A model generated the notes under the pieces. The model did not search any database. It was not told where the DNA came from and was given only the letters and a program-made list of their open reading frames with translations. Below are positions 47,090-57,900 of a DNA stretch of 64,000 bases, one piece after another. Position 1 is the first letter of the stretch, and each line of letters begins with the position of its first letter. The position numbers and the translations under genes are program-made. The DNA comes from Hevea brasiliensis (lineage: Eukaryota; Streptophyta; Magnoliopsida; Malpighiales; Euphorbiaceae): the NCBI RefSeq assembly GCF_030052815.1, contig NC_079504.1, positions 41,485,041 to 41,549,040 on the forward strand. The letters are read 5' to 3'.

Positions 47090-47870
47090 TTTGACAGCCC
47101 ATAAATTGAGCTACACAACTCTAATTAGTGTGAAACCAATTGGAAATGAAACTTAAGACATAGGGCTAGAATTTTCATGAAGAGACCTACCCCAGAAACT
47201 GCCCAGAAATTGCCTAAACCTTGGCTTGAACTTAGAGACACAATTTTGGAACCTGCAGAATTTGACCATATAAACAGTAAAATTTGCATGGCCATAACTC
47301 TCTCTAGAAAACTCCAATTTAGGCGATTCTTGAACAGATGGAAACCTAAGACATAGTAGAACATTTCATATGAAGAACTTGAGGCCAAATTATGGACTTA
47401 ACCCAATCAAATTGCTGAGCAAATTTGAATCACTGAATCTACAGAATTGCAGATTTACCATATGAATAGTAAATTTTGTATGGCCATAACTCTCTCTAGA
47501 AAACTCCAATTTAGGCAATTCTTCAACCGATGGAAACCTGAGACATAGTAGAACATTTCATATGAAGAACATTAGACCAAATTAAGGACTTAACTTGATC
47601 AAATTGCTGAAAAAAGTTGGATCGATAAATCTACCAGAATTAAATCTATAGCATGAACAATGATGTGAACAGTAATTGTGTTTTGGGCATAACTTGAGCT
47701 ACACAGCTCTGAATTAGGCGATTCAAAAAGGAAAATAAAGTTAAGACCTAAATGAACAATTTTCATGAAGAACACCTCACCAAATTATGGTCGAAACTAA
47801 GTAAAAATTGGATTCAAATATTAGGGCACCAAGTTGTCCAAAACCAAAATTTTCAAAAAATTTACAAAGC
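47090..47870 (+). repeat. ~195-bp quasi-tandem modules in element F LTR
   Basis: Four related modules begin near 47096, 47291, 47483 and 47687. Each carries '(g)cataact...gctacacaactc' or 'tctctagaaaactcc', then 'gattc' or equivalent, 'aagacata', 'tttcat(at)gaagaac' and 'accaaatta'. The second and third are offset by exactly 192 bp and are very similar; the outer two are more diverged. Confidence 0.75.
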
Positions 47871-48685
47871 TAATTTGGGATGCATTAGACATTCATGTAA
47901 TAAGTTCTTGGCAGCAATTGAGATGCGTATTGAGAAATTTTATTTGTGTATTTTCAGTAGAGAAAGATGTTGGGACGGATAAGGAATAGTGAGTAAAGGG
48001 AAAGGAGAGCATTGAAGGTTTGTGCACAACTAACCTTTTCTTCGTTTTTAAACTTGTAAATTGTTTAGAATGTGTTTATTTGAATGAGGTTGCTTTGAAC
48101 AAGTTTACTTAGACTGGAATATAGTTTTTCTCTTGCATTTGAGAAATTTGGGTGTTGCCACCATTATTTGGATATTATGATGAATTTAAATGTGTTTATT
48201 GGTTTATAAATGTGATTGTTGAGTGGAAAATTTTTGAAAACTGTTTTGAAATCACAGTTAACATGACAGTCCCTTTCAGAACTCCCCAGTAGTAATGGCT
48301 ACTTGGGGTTGATAATTGATATTGATTATGTCTCCCATTAATAACGGTTAGTGGGGTAAGACTACATGAGTACTCATTAGCTAGCTAGCCCTTCCCTCAT
48401 TAATAATGGTTAGTGAGGTTGAGATTGCTTTGTCGTGGTGTACAACACGGTACTGATCGTGAAATTTTGTGTCATGGCCTAAACTGTGTATTGATGTTGG
48501 CAACACTAATGCTTTGTGAATTGTGATTTATGAAGTATGATTTCTTATTTGAAATGTTGTTCCAATAAATGGCTCTTATGAACTTAGAGCTATTGTGAAG
48601 TTTTCATACTTAAGAAAAATGTGATTTATTATGCTTTGACAAATTGTGTTTTAATTTAAGTTTTAAAGTTATTAGTTGTGCACCA

Positions 48686-48724
48686 CTAAGGATATACTCA
48701 GTGATAGCTTCTTTATGCTGTCAC
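48686..48724 (+). other. double stem-loop in element F 5' LTR
   Basis: Stem 1 (CTAAG/CTCAG) is weakened by a mismatch. Stem 2, GTGATAGC/GCTGTCAC (48701-48708 with 48717-48724), is the same as in the element A 3' LTR. Confidence 0.65.
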
Positions 48725-49181
48725 AGGTAAGGGAAAGGAGAAGGCTGCCGAGTGAGAGACTTGAAAGTAGCATTTTGGTATTGTTTGTGGGTATTTACAT
48801 TAGGTATACCCTTGTGATTCCTTTAGATGTATTTTGTACCTATATGTATGGATGTACGGACATTGAGCAGTTTGTATTTAAAAGCATTGCATTGCTATCA
48901 CATTTTGAGTTTGTAACTATTTTGTATTTTACTTTGAGACTTATGAAAATGTAACTTTTGCAATATTTAGTCTATCATTAGTTCTAATGAATGTTTACAT
49001 GTAATTTTAACTATTCTCATGCAGTTTTCTGCAAAAGAATTGATAAGATAAAAAGCTATGATTTGTTTTAAAATCTTTTGTAGCATAACTAATGGGTTAT
49101 CGGTAGGTGGAGTTCGGTAATTCCTTAGGTATGCTACAGGAACATGTCATGCCTTACCAGGGATAAGGTGTGACATTTTAG

Positions 49182-49193
49182 TGGTATCAGAGC
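49182..49193 (+). other. element F primer binding site (initiator Met)
   Basis: TGGTATCAGAGC, a perfect initiator tRNA-Met primer site, lies 6 bp after the LTR end. Confidence 0.92.
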
Positions 49194-49362
49194 TTTGGTT
49201 TTTACACAAGTTTTGAAATTGCATGTTTGAAATTTTTGATAAGTACAGCTGCTCAACTGTCATTAATTGATACATATAGTGCATTACATCATAATTATGG
49301 ACTAATGGAGGGAAATCTCCTTGTTTTGGTTGTCCAGGGAGTAGAATTCTTTGTGATTCAAT

Positions 49363-50447
49363 ATGGAAGAGGGGGATCACACAGTAGAGCAATCGAGGTG
49401 AGTGCATAAGCCCCAGCTCCTCAAAATGCTAGTGGATCGGCTGCACCCATCCCACCCATACAGTTTCCTGCTCAGTTTGCTCAACAGATGGCTGCATTAT
49501 TTCAGCAAATGGCTGGCAATATACTAGTCTAAGCTCCTGTGCAAGCACCTCCAGTGCAACCACCATCCCTAGCCAGACAATATGACAAGTTAATGAAGTA
49601 TGGGGCAACAGAGTTCAAGGGTACAGTGGACCCATTGGAAGTTGAGCAATAGTTAAAACGGATGGAGAGAGTATTCAAGAAACTGCATTACACCGATGAT
49701 TTGAAGTTCGAATACTCGGTCTCTCTACTGCATGGAGATGCATATGAGTGGTGGAAGACCATTCCTCACAGTTTGGTTAAGCCCCTTGTGCTGACATGGG
49801 ATGACTTTCTAAGGGAATTTAGACAGAAATATGTTCCTGATACCTATTTGGATATGAAGCTATAGGAGTTTCTCAATTTGAAGCAAGGGAACAAGACTGT
49901 AGCCGAGAATGAGAGAGACTTTTCTCGCCTCAGCCACTATGCTGGAAGCTTACTCACTACCAGTAGAGACAGATGCAAACAGTTTGAGGCCTAGTTTGAG
50001 ATTCAAGTGGTTGGGTTTCGACATGACAACTTCTCTGGATTGATATCACAGGCCCTTGAATTGGAAAGGATAGAACTGGAAGGGGCATCTGAGAAGGTAA
50101 CCACTGAAAAAGAGAAGAGCAGTAAGCCTACAGGTCAGAGTCCAAGTAACAATTCGAGTAAGAGAAAGAGCTTTGGGGGACCAAGTAACAGAGGATCTAG
50201 TAGGGAAAGATTCTCAGGGCAGAGGCCACCTAAATCCCGACAGCAGACATCTAGGGATTCCTTTCCTACCCGTGCTTATGAGACTTATGGCAGGACTCAT
50301 GGAGGAGTATGTTATAAGGCCATAGGAGCCTGTTACAACTATGGTGGAAGTGGGCATTTTGCTAGAGATTGCACTAATGCCCGCAAATCTAGGCCGCCTA
50401 ACACCACTGAGGGATCTGTTCAAGGTTCTGCTTCTAGAGGACAATAA
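49363..50447 (+). pseudogene. gag: element F gag, multiple nonsense mutations
   Basis: The ATG at 49363 (MEEGDHTVEQS) aligns with A. A deletion soon after shifts frame, and from about 49410 one frame runs through. Recognisable parts are YGATEFKGTVDPLEVEQ, RMERVFKKLHYTDDLKFEY, EWWKTIPHSL, LREFRQKYVPDTYLDMKL and ERDFSRLSHYAGSLL, then a basic linker and the zinc knuckle CYNYGGSGHFARDC at 50331-50372, again with Tyr in place of the second Cys. Stops are at 49530, 49650, 49863, 49992 and 50445; most are at codons that are CAA/CAG or TGG in A. Inactive. Confidence 0.88.
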
Positions 50448-53400
50448 ACAACTAGTAGAGGTAGAGGCAGGGGTAGAGGTAACACTTTTGGCAGCTAGGA
50501 TACAGTGAGCCAACTAGAGCAGAGTGATACACCAGTCTGGGTGTACACCATGCACTAGAGGGATGAAGCTGAGACATCAGATGTTGTGGCTGGTATTTTC
50601 TCCATTTTTGATAGAGATTTATATGTGCTGTTTGACCCTGGTTCTACATATTCTTATGCTAGTGCTAGTATTGCATGCTCTGTTGCTATTCCTTGTGTGA
50701 AATTGGATTATGATGTGCTAGTGACTAGTCCTTTAGGACAAGAGGTTAGGGTGAACAAATTGTATATGGATTATCCTTTGGTGATCTAAGGACATACATT
50801 CTTGTCAGACTTAATTGACATGCCCTTCCGAGATTATGATATCATCTTGGGCATAGATTGGTTAGCTAGGCATCACGCCATGATCGACTGTAGACTGAAG
50901 ACAGTCACTTTTGGTCTTCCCGAGTATGCAGATGTAGTGATACACAGGGAGAGGCAGTTATTACCATCCAACATCATTTCAGTTGCACTTGCTAGAAAGA
51001 TGATTAGAAAGGGATGTGAAGCTTATCTAGCTCATGTGATAGACACCCAGGTGGGGAGTCTAGATCTTAAAGATATTCCTATGGTATGGGATTTTTTGGA
51101 TGTCTTTCCGGAAGAATTGTCGGGATTGCCTCCGGAAAGAGAGGTGCAGTTTGAAATTGAGACTATGCCTGGTGTGGAGCCAATCTCCATCACTCCTTAT
51201 AGGATGGCACCTGCTGAGTTAAAAGAGTTGAAGGTACAATTGCAGGAATTATTAGATAAGGGTTTCATCCGCCCTAGCGTGTCACCTTGGGAAGCACCAG
51301 TATTATTTGTGAAGAAGAAGGATGGTACTCTCCGCCTATGCATAGACTACAGACAGTTGAATAAGGTGACCATAAAGAATAGATATCCTCTGCCACGGAT
51401 CGATGATTTGTTTGATCAGTTGAAAGATGCAACTGTATTCTCTAAAATTGACTTGAGATCGGGCTACTACCAGTTGAGGGTACAGGAGTAAAGTATTCCT
51501 AAAACTGCCTTTAAGACTGGGTATGGCCACTATGAGTTCTTGGTAATGCCATTCGGGTTGACTAATGCTCTAGCTGCTTTTATGGGCCTAATGAACACTA
51601 TCTTCAGGCCATATTTGGACCAGTTTGTTGTGGTGTTCATTAATGATATTTTAGTGTACTCAAAGGATGCAGAGGAACACGATAAGCACTTGAGGATAGT
51701 ATTGCAAACTGTAAGGGAGAAGCAGTTGTATGCCAAACTATCGAAATGTGAGTTTTGGCTAAAGGAGATTATATTTTTGGGGCATATTGTATCTGCAGAG
51801 GGTATCCAGGTGGATCCTAGCAAAGTAGAAGTCATTCTTAATTGGAAGCCAACTAGAAATGTCATGGAAGTTCAGAGTTTCCTTGGTTTAGCGGGGTATT
51901 ATCGAAGGTTTGTGAAGGGATTCTCTATGCTAGCATCTCCACTGACCAAGCTACTTAGGAAGAATTTAAAACTTCAGTGGACTGATCGATGCCAGGAAAG
52001 TTTTGATGAGTTAAAGAGGTGTTTAACTGAAGCTCCAGTCTTAACCTTGCCCACTTTGGGTAAGGAGTATACCATATATAATGATGCTTCTCATAACGGA
52101 TTAGGCTATGTGTTGATGCAAGATAGAAACGTCATTGCCTATGCTTCACGCCAGCTTAAACCGCATGAGAGGAATTATCCTACACATGACTTGGAGCTAG
52201 CAGCCATTATCTTTGCCTTGAAGATCTGGAGACATTACTTGTATGGAGAGAGATGTTATATATACACAGATCATAAAAGTTTGAAATACTTGGGCACACA
52301 GGAGTTAAATTTAAGGCAGAGGAGATGGTTAGAGCTAATAAAATATTATGATTGCTTGATAGACTATCATCCTGGAAAGGCAAATGTTGTGGCTGATGCT
52401 TTAAGTCGCAAGACTATGGCTGGTTTGAGGGTTTCTCCTTTGTCCATGGTACATGAATTAAGGGCATTGCATGCTAATTTGGAGATTAATGAAGATGGGC
52501 AGATGGTAGCTACTTGGCAAGTGAAGCCAATGTTAGCAAAACAAATTAAAGCAGTTGCACAGAAGGATGATAAGTATGTGAAGTTGATGGAAGAGGCTCG
52601 GGATGGCAAAAAACCAGAATTATCAGTAAATGATGAGAGCTTGTTGTTATATAAGGGCAGAATGTGCATTCCTGAGAATGTTGAACTGAGGCAGACCATT
52701 TTAAAGGAAGCACATGATTCACCTTTTGTAATGCACCCCGGTGGAACCAAAATGTACAGAAGTGTGAAAGAGCACTATTGGTGGAGAGGAATGAAGAAAG
52801 ACATTACAGAATATGTTACCAAATGCCTAACTTGTCAGCAAGTAAAGGCATAACACCAAGTGCCTGTAGGGTTGCTACAGCCGTTGCCAATTCTCGAGTG
52901 GAAATGGGAAAGAATCACTATGGATTTCGTGACAGGACTTCCACATACACAAAAGAATCATGATGCAGTTTGGGTTATTGTTGATAGATTGACCAAGTCT
53001 GCACACTTTTTGCCAGTGAGGATGGATTACAGCCTGGAAAGATTGGCCAAACTGTACATTGATGATGTTGTGAGGTTACATGGAGTGCCAGTGTCTATTG
53101 TGTCGGACAAAGACCGAAGATTCACTTCTAGATTCTGGGGTAGTCTCCAAAAAGCCCTAGGAACTAGATTGAACTTCAGTACAGTATTCCATCCACAGAC
53201 AGATGGCTAATCTAAAAGGATCATTCAGATTTTGGAGGATATGCTTCGGGCTTGTGTGATTGAGTTTGAAGGGAGTTGGGACACACACTTGCCGTTAATT
53301 GAATTTGCCTACAATAACAGTTATCAGTCAAGTATCGGGATGCCTCCAAACGAAGCACTTTATGGCAGAAAGTGTAGAGCTCCCTTGTGTTGGGATGAAG

Positions 53401-54389
53401 TGGGCGAGAGGAAGTTGATTGGCCCAGAATTAGTGCAGCAGACGGAAGAAAAGGTTAAACTCATTAGAGACAGACTCAAAGTTGCAACAGATAGACAGAA
53501 GTCCTACATTGACCTAAAGAGAAGAGATATTCGGTACAGTGTGAGTGATAAGGTGTTCTTAAAAGTTTCCCCATGGAAGAGGATCACGAGATTTGGTAGA
53601 AAGGGGAAAGTAAGTCCTCGCTTCATTAGGCTGTATGAGGTTCTGAAAAGAGTGGGTCCATTGGCTTATAGACTTGCATTGTGACACCCCTTACCCGGCT
53701 ACAGTGTAGCTTAGCAAGTTATGCCACTCAGTGTGCCGAGCACTCTATTTTATCTTAATTCATTTTTATTCTTCCTTTTAAATATAACTTGTGAAATATA
53801 ATTTATTTAAGCCATTTATCGAAATTATAATTTATTTAAGGTTCCGAAAATTTTATAGAAAATCCGGCAAAGTACCGGCTAAAAATGGAGAAAACAGTTC
53901 TTCGGAACCTGTGAAAAACACTTCCTATATTCATATTCAATCATCTCAATTCCATTTATCAAAATCTCAACATTTTTCAACCATTCATTTCTCAATCATT
54001 TATCTCATGTGATAATCATGTACAAGTCACAGTTATGTATTCACTTTTCCTTTCACAAACACAATTTTCTTAACAATTCCTCTATTTGTCATTCATTCAT
54101 TTCACATCATCATTAGACTCAAATCATAAATAAATTCTCACATGTGATTTATAATCACAATTTACAAGTACTTACATTAATACAAAATTATATTACATTT
54201 GTTTCAAATACACATTATAAAATAAGAGTTTAATTACAAAATTTACAAAAACCTCAAAATACAAAATGGGACCTAGTGTCCTACCAATGCACTGTGGATG
54301 GTGAGGTGACACGGACACTATGCAGAACTGTGAACTGCCTTATCGAATCTGTGGTCTACTGGGCCCTCTGTCCAAATCTTCAGTACCTA

Positions 54390-54426
54390 CGCGTTGTAAA
54401 AGCGACGCGCTAAGCATAAAGCTTAG
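54390..54426 (-). other. double stem-loop in LTR G
   Basis: CGCGT/ACGCG (54390-54394 with 54405-54409) and CTAAGC/GCTTAG (54410-54415 with 54421-54426), as in C and D although the loops differ. Confidence 0.7.
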
Positions 54427-54828
54427 TGGTGCCAATAATACAAGAAAATATAATATGCAAATAAAAATAATAATTTCCTTGCTACTGTGTTCATAAGAAA
54501 TGAATAATTACTAACTTATTGTTTAGTCGAGGGCTAATCATGTTTTATGATATTAACTTCTTCATGCATTTCGTTAATTATTTTCTTCATGATCTTGAGC
54601 TTCTTTGTATTTTTGTAATCATTCCTGATACTTAATTTTCGTATTATCTTTAATAATCAGTTCAATCACAGTTATACTTTTCCATGTCCAAGTAACCTAT
54701 CTTTGGACGATCGATGGATAACAGTCGTTGGCACCTTGGACACCGAGGTGCCTCGGCCGTCATACCATGGGACGCAGAACGCCTACCACGTATGCGATCG
54801 ATGGCTAAAAGCCATGATATCACATAAT

Positions 54829-54923
54829 CGGGCATAAAAGCCATGAATACGGGCATAAAAGCCATGAATACGGGCATAAAGCCATGAATACAGGCATAAA
54901 GCCTTGAATACAGGCATAAAACC
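54829..54923 (+). repeat. 20-21-bp tandem repeat in LTR G
   Basis: Five units of cgggcataaaagccatgaata type start at 54829, 54850, 54871, 54891 and 54911, the last partial. Related ATGGC...GCCAT elements are scattered at the same place in LTRs B, C and D, but only G shows a regular array. Confidence 0.9.
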
Positions 54924-57900
54924 TTTCGCAGTACTGCTAAAACAATACCCTATTGGCATGCCAAACTATCCAAACCAATCACATTAGGCCTACTAGGGCA
55001 TTTTGCATTTTTAAGTTTCACATTTTTGAATTTCAAGTTTTGGTGTCACTATTCACTTCATTAGTCAAACAAAAAGTTGACTTTTGCATAGAAAGTAGGT
55101 ACATTGGCTTTGGCACTTCAAACATACCACATTTTTCATTTAAAACTTTTTGGAAGTGATCACCATTACCATTTCTAGGCTTAAACCAAGGGAAACAAAA
55201 TTTTCAGTTTTTGAAGCTTAACTTTACTATTCCATTAAGCAATCACATGGGAATTTGAGGAAATGGTAAACATGAAAGTTGTTCCTTATTTTGTCTAGTT
55301 GAATTTTTTTTTTTTGAATCACTCCATTTGGAGTTTTGTAGCTCAAGTTATGGCCAAAATAAGTTTACTGTTCACGTGTACTGTTCCTGCTGAAATTTTG
55401 GGTTTTGGCAGATTTTGGTCCAACTTTGGTCAGTAATTTGACCAAGTTAAGTTCATAATTTGGTCTAACTTTCTTCATATGAAATGTTCTACCATGCCTT
55501 AGGTTTCCATCGGTTCAAGAATCGCCTAAATCCGAGTTTTCTAGAGAAAGTTATAGCCATCCAAACATTACTGTTCAAATGTAAATCTGCAGAGTTGCAG
55601 GTTTGATAACTCAACTTTGTTCAATAATTTGAATGGGTTAATGGCATAATTTGGGGTGATGTTCTTCATGAACGTTGTTTGTCTATATCCTATCTTGTTG
55701 CTATAAAAATTTCAGGTCAATTGACCATATCTACAGTGAGTTATGGCCAAATGAACAGTACTGTTCATTTGGTCATTCTGCAGGGGCTGTTTGCAGGGTA
55801 TCCGGATTGGGGCCACTTTTGGTCCACTTGCTTTGGTCTTTTGGGCTTGGTTTCTTCAGAAAAATTATGTCATTATATGTCTAGTTTCATGTCCAATTAG
55901 CCAAACACCAATTGAACCTACACAGCCAAAGTTATGGCAGTCCAATTGGACTGAATTCTTAGCCACCATGTCTTTGTCTTTAGCGACCTACCATTCCACT
56001 TTGCCATGCCATTTTTCAGTCCAATTTATGGTCAACATACCTCAAATGGTCACTAATTGACCCTTATAATGTTCACTTACCACTTCATAAGCCAAAACCA
56101 AATTTCACTCTCCAAAACCCTAGTTCCCATTATGAGTTTTCACCCCAAACCTTAATTAACTACTAGTTCATTATCCTTATATTCACATACTTTAAACCTA
56201 ATCTTTAGTTCACTTCAAGTCCATCAAAAACACTCAATCCTACTCCTTCCTTAAGGCAGCCGAAATCCATGGGCTACATACACTTAGCTTTTATTCATTT
56301 GGTTCACAAATTCATACTTATTTTAAGTCATTAACATAGAATAATAGAGATATAAGTGGAATTAGGCACTAACCTTTTTGAAACCAACCTTGAGCTTGTT
56401 ATTCTTCAAGATTTCCCCTAGAATCATAATAATCATAATCAATTATAACTTCACTTTCCTAAATTAAATATCCAATAAAAATTCAACAGCTTTTCCCCTT
56501 AAATTGGACTAAACTCCTATCATAAATCTTAAATCCACAACCACCCATTAATACCCAATCTGGCAGCTTGTGCATTCAAATTTATATATAATGATCTAAC
56601 CGTTAGATAAATCCCAAATTTTAACCATATATTCAAGACATCCCTATTCAATATCAGTAAAAATTTTAGCATCAAATAATCTCTATATCATGAGATATCA
56701 AAACATTCATTCAACCCTTCAAAATCTGAATTGTTGCAGAAATCAGTCTTACTCAGACAGCACATGCAAAACAATTTATATCTCATAAACCACAAGTCTA
56801 AAATTCACCAAATTTTAACCCAGCAGCCTCAACATCCCAAATATCATTTGTACCAAATTTCATAATTTTATAAGCATCCTAACTATTTATTTTTCTCAAA
56901 TTTCAGTAGCCAAAATTCAGAATTCAACCTACAGACAGCCTGTGTTCAACAATATATTTCTCCAAATCCAACCGTTGAAAAATCACCAAATTTTAACCAT
57001 AACTTCCACACATACATACCTCAAACATATCCAAAAATCAGCCATAGATATTGAGCCAAACTCACCTGGACGGAAGAGAAACATGCTGCCCTGCTGAACC
57101 CCTTTTCTGCTACTGTTCATCTCCTTCTCCTTCTTCCTTTCTTTCTTTCTTTTCCTTTTCTCTCTCTTTCTCTCTTATTCCAGCCCTTGTGAAGAAGGAA
57201 ACTGCTGGTTTCCTTTGTTTTTTATCTCATTTTAAGTCATTTTTATCTCTTTTTATTGGTTTGTCAAATGGTGATTGGAGGGGGCTTTTAAATGACATCA
57301 TCATATGTCATAATTAAGCATTTTCCTTCATTTTCTTTTCTTTTTTCTACTCATTTTCAATTCAATTTTTAGCAATATTTATTCATATTTTAGATCATTA
57401 TAATTATTTACTTAACTGGACAAGTCGGCCAAAAATCACCTCTGAAGGCGAAATGACCAAAATGCCCTCCGTTTGGCTTAACGGGTCAAAATTGTCTGTA
57501 CCGATTGAAAAATTTTTCTAATTATTTTCTTGGCATTCTAATGCCATAGGAACCTCAATGACCCTTCTCTGGAGTCCCAAAAATTATTTTATGAAATTTT
57601 TCCCGGGTCTAGGGCTCCTAGTTGCGAGAACCGCAACTTCCCTCTGGGTTACCCCTCGCTAGGGCACCGGCTCGTTTAACTTGGTTGTAATTTATTTCTA
57701 AAATTTTTACTAAATGTTTCTTATTAATATTTGAGTTAATTATGGTCCCTCACTTTAGTTTAAATATTTTTCCGGACGTTCTAGCTGTCCGGACCGACAC
57801 CGATCACCGGAACAGTAGAATGTACGGAGTTGCTACAGTGAGGGTGTTACATGCATTGCCTCCGGAGTTGGAAAAGATTCATAATGTCTTCCATGTCTCC

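Larger units (their letters stand above)
45825..49175 (+). repeat. element F 5' LTR
   Basis: The LTR is 3351 bp, TGTAATACCCCGAACC... to ...GATAAGGTGTGACA. It contains a ctttcttt microsatellite-like pyrimidine stretch (46310-46350), a modular repeat zone (47090-47870), 'tcattagctagctagcc' near 48375, a 'cgtggtgtacaacacgg' near-palindrome near 48432 and a double stem-loop (48686-48724). Confidence 0.9.
53680..57851 (-). mobile_element. gypsy solo LTR G (family beta) in element F pol
   Basis: Left end TGTGACACCCCTTACCCGG, right end ...agtgagggtgttaca, length 4172 bp, TSD tgcat at 53675-53679 and 57852-57856. It is oriented opposite to F. It carries the reverse of the family's double stem-loop and a 21-bp tandem array. 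It interrupts pol between integrase and chromodomain. No internal genes are present; its ORFs are fortuitous. Confidence 0.94.

Noticed and set aside
52367..52750. 127-aa antisense ORF opposite element F pol
   Set aside because: Shadow of the RNase H/integrase coding frame.
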